This document shows, piece by piece, positions 17,401 to 25,762 of a DNA stretch of 64,000 nucleotides. The stretch's first letter is position 1. Every line of letters starts with the position of its first letter. The DNA is from Paraflavitalea devenefica. GTDB taxonomy: Bacteria > Bacteroidota > Bacteroidia > Chitinophagales > Chitinophagaceae. The stretch spans positions 372,001 to 436,000 of the forward strand of contig NZ_JAARML010000003.1 in NCBI RefSeq assembly GCF_011759375.1. Direction: 5' to 3'. The notes under the pieces are model-generated. The model ran no database searches. It saw only the letters and a list, made by a program, of their open reading frames with translations, and was not told the DNA's origin. The translations under genes were made by a program, and so were the position numbers.

Positions 17401-18810
17401 ATGCGTAGTTATCTCTGTCTTTTAACAGCGGTATTATTATCAAACTTGGCGCTTGCGCAGAACAAGAGCGCCGAAGATACAGAGCGGGAAAAGCTCATTG
17501 CCGCTTCCCAGTCGGGCGCTTCTCCTTTATTCTTTGATCCTGCCGCGAGGGATATACCGGTTATTCAACCCGGTGATTTCAACGATCTCGGTGAATTTGT
17601 TGTACGCCATGGCCTGCCCAATTTCTTTCACAAGGCCAAAGCCGGTAAGCCGGTTACTATAGCGTATATCGGCGGCAGCATTACCCAGGCCATCTATGGT
17701 TACCGTACCCGGAGTGCGCGGTATATTCAATCGCTATTCCCTTCCACACCCATGAAGGCTATCAATGCCGGTGTGTCGGGAACGGGTACTGATCTGGGGT
17801 CCTGCCGTTTACAGGAACAAGTACTGCAATACCATCCCGATCTCATCTTCATTGAATTTGCCGTCAACGGAGCTTACCGTGATGGCATGGAAGGCATGAT
17901 CCGGCAGATCAGACAATATGATCCCCATATTGATATTTGTCTCATCTACACCATCCACGGCGAACAAACAAAGATATATGCAGCGGGCGAAGTGCCCGAA
18001 AACATTCAGGGCCTGGAAGCAATTACCGCGTATTACAATATTCCTTCTATACACCTGGGTATGGAAGCTGCTATGCTGGAGAAGGCAGATAAGCTGACCT
18101 GGAAAGGGGATTCAGCAGTGCCCGGTAAGGTCCTTTTTTCCCGTGATGGTACGCATCCATTGGAGGAAGGTGGCAACTTATACGCTGCAGCCATTGCCCG
18201 TGCATTCAACGCTATGCAAAATAAAGCGGCGATGGTGAAATACACCTTACCTGCTCCATTGATCCCTGATAACTGGGAAGACGCAAAAATGGTAGCCCCT
18301 TCCGTAGCCCAATTCAGTAAAGAGTTTAAGAAAGTAAGCACTGCGCAGGACGAAAAGCTGAAACAGTTTGCCGGCTGGTTCCCTTATGTAATGATGGCAG
18401 AGCAGCCCGGCGCTTCCTTTACCTTTCGCTTCAGGGGCAGTATGTTTGGTTTCTTTGATATTGGCGGACCTGAATCGGGACAGGTGGAAGTGCGGGTAGA
18501 CGGTAAGCCGGTAAGGGTAAAAGAAAAAGGCATCAAAGGCTCCCGCACGCTGGAGATCAATGACCAGGGTCATGAAGTGGTGAACCGTTTCTTCACCTTC
18601 TGCAACAACCGGTACCGGGGCCAATATGAATTGATCGCGGTAACACCGGGTGAGCATGTGGTCACCATTACCCTCTCGGCACAGAAGTCCGATAAGGCGG
18701 CTATCCTAGGCAGTAAGCAGTTGGCTGATATCACGGCTAACCCTGCCAAATACGATAGAACGGTAGTATACATAGGGAAGATACTGGTGCGGGGCGAAGT
18801 GCTGAAATAA
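17401..18810 (+). CDS. Secreted SGNH/GDSL-family hydrolase (probable carbohydrate esterase)
   Basis: The 469-residue protein has a signal peptide (MRSYLCLLTAVLLSNLALAQ). The SGNH blocks are complete: the nucleophile serine in GGSIT (S93), the glycine block NAGVSGTGTD, the asparagine block FAVNG, and DGTHP with D249 and H252. A C-terminal beta-sandwich of about 150 residues (ASFTFRFRGSMFGFFDIGGPESG) is common in polysaccharide-locus members. Such enzymes often remove acetyl or other acyl groups from glycans. Its place at the end of the SusCD unit fits side-group removal before or during chain cleavage. The exact ester is unknown. Confidence 0.88.
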   Translation: MRSYLCLLTAVLLSNLALAQNKSAEDTEREKLIAASQSGASPLFFDPAARDIPVIQPGDFNDLGEFVVRHGLPNFFHKAKAGKPVTIAYIGGSITQAIYGYRTRSARYIQSLFPSTPMKAINAGVSGTGTDLGSCRLQEQVLQYHPDLIFIEFAVNGAYRDGMEGMIRQIRQYDPHIDICLIYTIHGEQTKIYAAGEVPENIQGLEAITAYYNIPSIHLGMEAAMLEKADKLTWKGDSAVPGKVLFSRDGTHPLEEGGNLYAAAIARAFNAMQNKAAMVKYTLPAPLIPDNWEDAKMVAPSVAQFSKEFKKVSTAQDEKLKQFAGWFPYVMMAEQPGASFTFRFRGSMFGFFDIGGPESGQVEVRVDGKPVRVKEKGIKGSRTLEINDQGHEVVNRFFTFCNNRYRGQYELIAVTPGEHVVTITLSAQKSDKAAILGSKQLADITANPAKYDRTVVYIGKILVRGEVLK

Positions 18811-18847
18811 CTCAGAGGTCATTCCCGCCTTACCGGCCAGTACTATT

Positions 18848-18878
18848 GGGAACATTCCCGCAAATTGGGAACATTCCC
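18848..18878 (+). promoter_or_regulatory. Second paired operator, upstream of the GH97 gene
   Basis: Two identical GGGAACATTCCC sites at 18848-18859 and 18867-18878 are 19 bp apart with a GCAAATT spacer. Each is the reverse complement of the site before susC, so the GGGAA...TTCCC arms are the same and only the central pair is flipped. The last site ends 69 bp before the GH97 start (72 bp at susC). CATTTTTG, a possible -7 box, follows at 18883, so a bound protein would cover the -33 region. Confidence 0.75.
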
Positions 18879-18947
18879 ACATCATTTTTGCACCCAAAGC
18901 CTTACACCCAAGTCCTGGGCCTGACTAAATTTGACTGCAGATCATTT

Positions 18948-20807
18948 ATGCGCTTATTGCTTACCATATTGAGTCTATTTTACTGCCTCACAGGGCAGGC
19001 CGCAGATGCCCTTCTGCTGAAAAGTCCGCACAAACAACTACAGGCAACCGTATTCCTCGAAAAAGGCAATGTCCTGTACCGGGTGAATGCCGGTCAGGCC
19101 ACGCTGATAGAACCATCCTTATTGGGCATACAACTGGATAACCGGAGCGTGGGAACAGGTGTAAGCAGTTTGACTATTGCCCGTCAATATACCATCAAAG
19201 AAAAACAAGCTTCCCGCCTGAATAGCCAGGAAGCCATCAATCACTGTACCGTATACCTGATCGCCCTGCAGGGAGAAAACCTGTCCGATACCATCGAATT
19301 CAGGTTATACGATAATGGCTGCGCTTTCCGGTACAAGCCGGCAGGCGATCATCACCGGCAGGTGCAGGAAGAATTGACCGCTTTCAGGTTGCCGGCCAAC
19401 TCCACGGTATGGTATTTTGAAAGGAACAGTGAATGGAAACTGAAATCCTATGCCGGCCTCTGGCAGCATACCACGGTAGAAAAGCTACCCACCGTTTCTT
19501 CCCAGGGACCCATACAGGGTAAGCCGTTGGTGGTAGAGCTGCCCACCAAAAAATACATTGTATTGACAGAAGCCGCGCTCTATGACTACAGTGGCATGCG
19601 GCTGAAAGCTATTGGCAACAATACGCTGCAGGTAAATTGTACAGAAGGCAAGGCTGGTTTTGCCGTCAATGGAAAGCTGTGTACGCCCTGGCGGGTGATC
19701 AGCTATGCCAATAACCTGCAGGAGCTGGTGAACAATAAGATCATTGAAAACCTCAACCCGGCGCCGGATGATACCCTCTTTGCGCAAACGGATTATATAA
19801 AGCCCGGCAAGTCGGTATGGAGCTGGATCACCCGCAATGAGCACTACATGGAGCCGGCGGAAGAAAGAAAATTCATTGATGCGGCGGCGGCGCTGCAATT
19901 TGAATATACGCTCCTCGATGAAGGATGGGAAACCAAATGGCCCGACAAATGGAAGCAGTTGCAGGAGCTCTGCGCCTATGCCGCACAAAAGAAGGTGCGG
20001 GTATGGGTATGGAAACATTCAAAAGATATCAGGGACACCCTACAGCGCAATCATTTCCTCGATAGTGTTCGCCTGGCCGGTGCTGCAGGTATCAAAACCG
20101 ACTTCATGAACAGCGAGGCCAAAGACCTTATTGATTTTGAGATAGGATTACTAACTGCTGCTGCCCGGCGGCAACTCATGGTCAACTTTCATGGCTGTCA
20201 GTCGCCCGCCGGTGAAAGCAAAACCTTCCCCAATGAAATGACGCGGGAAGGCATCCGGGGTATGGAGCTCAACATCATGAAAGAACCTATTCCGGCCTGG
20301 CACAATGCGGCCCTGCCCTTCACCCGCCTGCTTTGTGGCCATGGCGATTATACGCCCGGCTTCTTCAGCAATAAGGCCAATACCACTTTCACCCATCAAC
20401 TGGCGCTGCTGTACCTGTTTAATTCGCCTTTTCAGTGTATAGCCGAAAACCCGGTTACCCTGTTGAATGATCCGGTATACAAAGTGGTGTTGCCCTTATT
20501 AAGGACCTTACCCGTAACCTGGGACGAGACCATCGTATTGCCGGGCAGTAAGATCGGAGCATTGGCAGCCTTTGCCCGCCGTGCCGGAAAAGACTGGTAC
20601 ATAGCAGTGATCAATGGAACCGGTCAAACAACAGGCTTTACGGTAAAGCCTTCCTTTCTTAAAAAGCAATACAAGGCAACCGTAGTTACAGATGCCGGCG
20701 GGGATACGGGGTTTGTAACTACCGTCCTGAAAATGGATAACGGCCATGACCAGCATTTTGACCTGCAGCCCAATGGTGGACTGGTCATCCAAATCAAAAG
20801 TGAATAG
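18948..20807 (+). CDS. Glycoside hydrolase family 97 (SusB-like alpha-glycosidase)
   Basis: The ATG at 18948 gives 619 residues with a signal peptide (MRLLLTILSLFYCLTGQAA). The longer frame from 18846 would translate through the operator and is rejected. The N-terminal beta-sandwich domain (LLKSPHKQLQATVFLEKGNVLYRV, IEFRLYDNGCAFRYK) is followed by a TIM barrel (YTLLDEGWE, VWVWKHSKD, GIKTDFMNSEAKD, NFHGCQSPAGE, REGIRGMEL) and a C-terminal sheet domain. GH97 includes inverting alpha-glucosidases and retaining alpha-galactosidases. D385 in KTDF sits where the retaining group has its nucleophile, so alpha-galactosidase-like activity is a fair guess. It heads the second unit, directly after the operator pair. 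Confidence 0.9.
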   Translation: MRLLLTILSLFYCLTGQAADALLLKSPHKQLQATVFLEKGNVLYRVNAGQATLIEPSLLGIQLDNRSVGTGVSSLTIARQYTIKEKQASRLNSQEAINHCTVYLIALQGENLSDTIEFRLYDNGCAFRYKPAGDHHRQVQEELTAFRLPANSTVWYFERNSEWKLKSYAGLWQHTTVEKLPTVSSQGPIQGKPLVVELPTKKYIVLTEAALYDYSGMRLKAIGNNTLQVNCTEGKAGFAVNGKLCTPWRVISYANNLQELVNNKIIENLNPAPDDTLFAQTDYIKPGKSVWSWITRNEHYMEPAEERKFIDAAAALQFEYTLLDEGWETKWPDKWKQLQELCAYAAQKKVRVWVWKHSKDIRDTLQRNHFLDSVRLAGAAGIKTDFMNSEAKDLIDFEIGLLTAAARRQLMVNFHGCQSPAGESKTFPNEMTREGIRGMELNIMKEPIPAWHNAALPFTRLLCGHGDYTPGFFSNKANTTFTHQLALLYLFNSPFQCIAENPVTLLNDPVYKVVLPLLRTLPVTWDETIVLPGSKIGALAAFARRAGKDWYIAVINGTGQTTGFTVKPSFLKKQYKATVVTDAGGDTGFVTTVLKMDNGHDQHFDLQPNGGLVIQIKSE

Positions 20808-20813
20808 TATAGG

Positions 20814-23654
20814 ATGTATAAGAAGATTAGTAAAATATTCGTCATTATACAATGTTGCCTGCTGGTGAATGCAGCGCAGGCGCAGGTGAGTGTGCCAGCC
20901 GGACAAAGTGATATCATCATCAGAAGCGGACAGCGCAGTTATGCCTTTACGCCTTCTTTTGTGGTATTGTACAATGCTACCGATCCGGGTATGGCCCTGA
21001 AACCTTCCGGTATCAAAAAAGTAGAATACAATGTGCTCACCTGGAAAGTAAAGGATAGCAGTCGTGCCGACTTTGCCCAAAAGAAAGTGAGCGCTGCGGT
21101 GGCCGGTGATGGCTTTGACGACCGTATCCTGCACGGCAAAGCAGAATGGAGAACGGCCAATATTTTCAATGCCGGTGAAAGAACAGCCATAAAAGCTACC
21201 GGCACCCGGCAGCAAGGTGATACCGTTTTCTTTGTTTTTCCCGAAACTCCCCCATACAAACTATCCGTCTATCTATTGACAACTGCAAAGCCGTACCCTT
21301 TATTGCAGTATTCCTTCAGGCCTTCGCGGCCTGGTTATTATAGCATTGGATATACAGGTGCCCCGGCCTGTACTCCCGAAAAGGCGGCTGCTGTATGGCA
21401 GCCGCTTATCTGGCAGGAGAAGCGTATACCCGATGCAGCTTACCTCACGCCGGCATTTATGGCCACCCTGCCCGCTACCATGGTATACGATGGTGTTAAT
21501 ACCGTTGGTGTACTGGCAGCTCCTAAAGAGATCCCTTTCCAGCCATTGCCCATGCTGCCCAACAGCCGCTTTGGCGTATCGCTGCTGAATGAACAGCGCC
21601 AACTGCAGCCGCAGGTATATGCGCCTATTCCCGGCGGTTACGGGTCGCAGATGAAGGCCAATGAAGTATTTGATTTCTCCTTTTACCTTGTTACAGAACC
21701 AAAGCCGGTTACGGAAACCTATCAAAAGATAGCGCAACAGGTATTCGGCTTTAAGGACTACCGGCACAATGATATTGCTTCGCTCAATACCGCGCTGGAC
21801 AATATGGTGGATTATTCCTTATCACAATATGCCTGGTTTATAGACAGCCTGAAAGGCTGCGCTTATTCTACCGATGTGCCGGGCGCTGTAAAGAATGTAT
21901 CCAGCCTCAATCCCCTGGAGCTGGCCCTGGTAAGGGATGATGCGGTGATGTTTGAGAAGCGCGCGTATCCCCTGATAGAGTTCATGCTCTCGCGCGAAAA
22001 ATTCCTCTTCAGCCTGGACAGTACCCAAAAAATACAAAGCCCTTCCCGCAAACTGAAAGGGCCGATAGCGCCTTTATCAGAACTGGCAGCACTGTATAAT
22101 ATATTCGGTAAGCAAAATGATTTCTACCTGCTCATGGCACAGCAGGAGTATGGCCGGGACCGCGTGCGTAATATGGATGGAAAAGAAAAAGGCAATACCT
22201 GGATCAATGCCATGTACCTCTATACAGCCACCCGCGATAAAAAATATTTACAGGATGCAGTGACCAAGGCCAATCAATACCTGGCACAACGCATCAACAA
22301 ACCACAAACCGGTTTTGCGGATCCCCTGCAAACGGGTTATTTCTTCTGGCCCACCTTTACCGGGCGGTGGATAGAGTTCCTGCAATTGTATGAACTGACC
22401 GGTGATAAACGCTACCTCGAAGCAGCGCAGCAGGGCGCACGCCAGTATACCATGTTCACCTGGATGTGCCCGCTGATACCCGATAGCCTGATCACCGTCA
22501 ACAAAGGCGGCAAGGCGCCCATGTACTGGTACCTGAAATCAAAGGGCCACCAACAAATGTATTACCCGGAAGAGCAGGCACCGGCCTGGCGCTTGTCGGA
22601 GATAGGGCTCACGCCCGAATCATCCGGTACTTCCACCGGTCACCGGGGTATCTTCATGGCCAACTATGCACCGTGGATGTTGCGCATCGGTTATTATACC
22701 CGCGATACCTTCCTCATGAATGTAGCGAAAGCATCCATCATCGGCCGGTACAGGAACTTTCCGGGCTATCATATCAATACAGAGCGCACGACGGCGTATG
22801 AAAAGGTAGATTTTCCCCTGCATGCGCACAAAGACCAGAGCGTAAACTCCTTTCACTACAACCATATATTGCCCATGGCATCGATGTTACTCGATTATTT
22901 GGTAACCGATGCTTTTGTGCGTAGCCAGGGCAGGATCAACTTTCCATCTGAATACATGGAAGGTTATGCCTATTTGCAGAACAAACTTTACGGCGCGCAA
23001 AAAGGCAGCTTCTATACAGAAAAGGAAGTACAACTCTGGATGCCTGTCCGGTTGCTGCAGATCAATAATACAGAGCTTAACTACATAGCGGCGCGGAAAG
23101 ACGATAAGTTATTACTGGCTTTCACCAATCAATCTGCTAAGCCGGTGACGGCCACCATCACCATCAATCCGGCCTGGGTAACATTGAATGGCAAGAGCAT
23201 TGTGACTGCGTATACTGGTAAAATAAATAAGGCGCTTACCAACAGCAGTTTTACCATCACGGTACCTGCCAATGGTATAACTGCAGTGGCGGTGCAGCAG
23301 GCGGTTATCAAATCGGCTTTCCAGCAAAAAATACTGGATACCCGTCAGGTAGATACCGGCCGGGATTATGCAAAGCTGGCCACGGGCAATGCGCATGCGC
23401 TGCTGTTTCAACTGGGGCAATATGGCCGCCGCCTCTATGTATACCTCGAAGATGATGACAATAAATACCGGCAGGCGACACTGGTATATACAGATGCCAA
23501 CGGAAAGGAAGCAAGAATAGAAGATACAGCCTATCCTTTTGAGTTCACGGTACCGGTGGATAAAGAAGCAAGGGTGCCCTTCTATTTATCGCTTACCGGT
23601 ATAGACGGTAAAGAAGTGAAAAGTGAAGGAGTGGTGATGGGCGCAGTAAAGTAA
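20814..23654 (+). CDS. Large secreted protein with unassigned toroid domain (third paralogue)
   Basis: The 946-residue protein begins 6 bp after GH97 and has a signal peptide (MYKKISKIFVIIQCCLLVNAAQAQ). It lacks the CBM-like domain of the 13911 protein but shares its core blocks (QQVFGFKDYRHND, IIGRYRNFPGYHINTERT, SFHYNHILPMASMLLDYLVTD) and the C-terminal beta-sandwich (YGRRLYVYLEDDDN). The helical part with repeated KRYLEAAQQGARQY and KKYLQDAVTKANQYL motifs fits an (alpha/alpha) toroid fold as in many glycosidases and lyases. No published family is recognised, and the conserved His, Tyr and Asp residues are only candidate catalytic groups. Operon position implies action on the same glycan. 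Confidence 0.7.
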   Translation: MYKKISKIFVIIQCCLLVNAAQAQVSVPAGQSDIIIRSGQRSYAFTPSFVVLYNATDPGMALKPSGIKKVEYNVLTWKVKDSSRADFAQKKVSAAVAGDGFDDRILHGKAEWRTANIFNAGERTAIKATGTRQQGDTVFFVFPETPPYKLSVYLLTTAKPYPLLQYSFRPSRPGYYSIGYTGAPACTPEKAAAVWQPLIWQEKRIPDAAYLTPAFMATLPATMVYDGVNTVGVLAAPKEIPFQPLPMLPNSRFGVSLLNEQRQLQPQVYAPIPGGYGSQMKANEVFDFSFYLVTEPKPVTETYQKIAQQVFGFKDYRHNDIASLNTALDNMVDYSLSQYAWFIDSLKGCAYSTDVPGAVKNVSSLNPLELALVRDDAVMFEKRAYPLIEFMLSREKFLFSLDSTQKIQSPSRKLKGPIAPLSELAALYNIFGKQNDFYLLMAQQEYGRDRVRNMDGKEKGNTWINAMYLYTATRDKKYLQDAVTKANQYLAQRINKPQTGFADPLQTGYFFWPTFTGRWIEFLQLYELTGDKRYLEAAQQGARQYTMFTWMCPLIPDSLITVNKGGKAPMYWYLKSKGHQQMYYPEEQAPAWRLSEIGLTPESSGTSTGHRGIFMANYAPWMLRIGYYTRDTFLMNVAKASIIGRYRNFPGYHINTERTTAYEKVDFPLHAHKDQSVNSFHYNHILPMASMLLDYLVTDAFVRSQGRINFPSEYMEGYAYLQNKLYGAQKGSFYTEKEVQLWMPVRLLQINNTELNYIAARKDDKLLLAFTNQSAKPVTATITINPAWVTLNGKSIVTAYTGKINKALTNSSFTITVPANGITAVAVQQAVIKSAFQQKILDTRQVDTGRDYAKLATGNAHALLFQLGQYGRRLYVYLEDDDNKYRQATLVYTDANGKEARIEDTAYPFEFTVPVDKEARVPFYLSLTGIDGKEVKSEGVVMGAVK

Positions 23655-23662
23655 ATAAAGCA

Positions 23663-23717
23663 GCTAGTGGTAAATGGCGAGTGGCAAGTAGTGCCACTTA
23701 CCATTCACCACTTGCCT
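23663..23717. repeat. Inverted repeat made of degenerate 7-base units (copy 3)
   Basis: The left arm (GCTAGTG, GTAAATG, GCGAGTG, GCAAGTA) at 23663-23690 and the right arm (CCACTTACCATTCACCACTTGCC) at 23694-23716 are imperfect reverse complements. It lies between the 20814 gene and the GH2 gene and contains no coding signal. Confidence 0.8.
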
Positions 23718-23745
23718 TTTACAAATACCTAAAGTATTCAGAAAT

Positions 23746-25734
23746 ATGAAATTAATATATAGTATCATCTTATTAGGCTGGCCGCTGCTGGCAGGCGCAC
23801 AGGGCAGAACAAGTCTCTCCCTCAACGGTGCCTGGATCTTTACCCTCGACCCGGTGAAAGTAGGGGAGGCCAATCATTGGTATGCAACGGATTTTGTGAC
23901 CACTGGCTTTGATAAAGTACAGGTGCCGCACAGCTTCTCTGTTGACAAACGGTATTCCTTTTATACCGGCACCGCCTGGTATTTTAAGAACTTCCCTTCA
24001 GCTGCGGTGCAACCAGGTCAGCGGGCTTTCCTGCAATTTGAAGCCGTATTCTATAAAACAACCGTATGGCTCAATGATAAGAAAGTAGGTGCACATGAAG
24101 GCGGCTATACACCTTTTGAGCTGGACGTAACGGAGCACCTGCAGGCGAAGAACACGCTTGCACTGTCCGTCAATAATGAGTGGGATACCACCACCATCCC
24201 CGGCGCTAAAACTTCTGATGCTTATTCACGTACCGATCATTCCCAGCTCTATCCCTGGATCAACTATGGTGGCATCACCAGACCGGTCCGATTAATCATA
24301 CGTCCGGACGTATTCCTGCAAAAGGCGCAGGTCATTGCCCTGCCTGATCAACCCAAAGGAGAGGCCCGCATCAGGATCAAAGCATTCATCAGTAACCTGG
24401 GTACGCAACCTGTTCAAACTTCTTTGACTGCCAACATTTATTATGGTGGTCAGAAAATCAATACTAAGCTCAAACCGGTAGTTGCCAGTGTGGCTGCCAA
24501 TGGTAGTACGCCCGTTGTGCTGGAGGGTGTATTGCCGGCGGCAGCTGTTAAGCGTTGGTACCCTGATGAACCCAACCTGTATACGGCAGAGATCATAACC
24601 GGAAGGGATACGCTGAACACCCCCTTTGGTATCCGCACCATTGCTGTTAAAGGCACCCAACTCTTATTAAATGGCGAGCCTATCCGCATGGGTGGTTGTA
24701 ACCGGCCATTGGATTATCCCGGCTATGGTTCCCTCGATCCTGATGTGGTATTGGAGAAAGACCTGGCCCTCATCCGGAACGGTAGTATGGAATTCTCCCG
24801 TCTGAGTCATTATCCAATGTCGGAAAGCCTGCTGAACTGGGCCGATAAAAATGGCCTGCTCATCATTGCCGAAGCCGGCAACTGGCAAATGACACCGCGG
24901 CAAATGGCCGATCCGCTCATGCGCGCCAAATTCCAGGCACAAATGAAAGAGATGATGGAGCGCGACTGGAACCATCCCTGCATCATAGCATATAGCCTGG
25001 GCAATGAATTCCAGGCACAAACACCCGAAGGGCAGGCCTGGGTGCGGGACATGGGTGCTTTTGTGAAAACCATTGATACTACCCGCCTCCTCACCTTTGC
25101 CAGCTACACGGTGTTTCGCGATTATGTGCAAAAACCCGAAGATGAAGCCTCGCAATATGTAGATTTCATCAGCGCCAATGTCTACGGCAATCATTTAAAA
25201 TTGCTGCAAAAGATACATGGCATATATCCCAACAAGCCCATTTACATCAGTGAGTTTGGTATGCGGTTTAATGCTGCCAATAAAGAAGAGCCCCGCGTGG
25301 CTCATTTCAGGAAGGCCATGGAAGCCTTCAGGCAATGCGACTATTTAGTTGGCGCTTCAGTATGGACACTGAATGATTACCTGAGCCGGTTTCCCGGCAC
25401 CGATGAAGATGGGTACAGGGCCTGGGGATTGGTAACGCCTGACCGTGTAGTAAGGGACAGTTATGTATACCTGCAGGAGGAATTTGCGCCGGCTGTGCTG
25501 GAAGTAGTAAAGCGCGAAGCAGGAAAGCTGACGATAGCTGTGGCTGCACGCACCGGTTTCCCGTCCTATACCCTGCGCAATTACCAGTTGCAATACGGAG
25601 ACGAAACGATAAAACTGAAAACATTAAAGCCAGGTGAAAGACAGGAGGTAACAATACCAGTTACCACGGACGGCGTGAAAGTGTCATTACTAAAACCGGG
25701 AGGATTCACAGCAGTAAGCAAGACTTTTAAATAA
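23746..25734 (+). CDS. Glycoside hydrolase family 2 (beta-galactosidase/beta-glucuronidase type)
   Basis: The 662-residue secreted enzyme (signal MKLIYSIILLGWPLLAGAQ) shows the GH2 order. There is a jelly-roll sugar-binding domain (LNGAWIFTLDP, WYFKNFP, VWLNDKKVGAHEGGYTPFELDVT, YPWINYGGITRPVRL), an Ig-like sandwich, and a TIM barrel. The acid/base glutamate lies in SLGNEF (E421) and the nucleophile in ISEFGM (E503), so both catalytic residues are present. It is shorter than LacZ and lacks the large C-terminal LacZ domain, as is common in Bacteroidota glycan loci. The specific beta-linked sugar cannot be fixed from sequence. Confidence 0.92.
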   Translation: MKLIYSIILLGWPLLAGAQGRTSLSLNGAWIFTLDPVKVGEANHWYATDFVTTGFDKVQVPHSFSVDKRYSFYTGTAWYFKNFPSAAVQPGQRAFLQFEAVFYKTTVWLNDKKVGAHEGGYTPFELDVTEHLQAKNTLALSVNNEWDTTTIPGAKTSDAYSRTDHSQLYPWINYGGITRPVRLIIRPDVFLQKAQVIALPDQPKGEARIRIKAFISNLGTQPVQTSLTANIYYGGQKINTKLKPVVASVAANGSTPVVLEGVLPAAAVKRWYPDEPNLYTAEIITGRDTLNTPFGIRTIAVKGTQLLLNGEPIRMGGCNRPLDYPGYGSLDPDVVLEKDLALIRNGSMEFSRLSHYPMSESLLNWADKNGLLIIAEAGNWQMTPRQMADPLMRAKFQAQMKEMMERDWNHPCIIAYSLGNEFQAQTPEGQAWVRDMGAFVKTIDTTRLLTFASYTVFRDYVQKPEDEASQYVDFISANVYGNHLKLLQKIHGIYPNKPIYISEFGMRFNAANKEEPRVAHFRKAMEAFRQCDYLVGASVWTLNDYLSRFPGTDEDGYRAWGLVTPDRVVRDSYVYLQEEFAPAVLEVVKREAGKLTIAVAARTGFPSYTLRNYQLQYGDETIKLKTLKPGERQEVTIPVTTDGVKVSLLKPGGFTAVSKTFK

Positions 25735-25762
25735 AACCTTATCAAATAACATTAATCCGGAA

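Noticed and set aside
3478..23717. Heptad repeats considered as a CRISPR array
   Set aside because: Units are 7 bp without spacers of constant length, and no cas genes are nearby.
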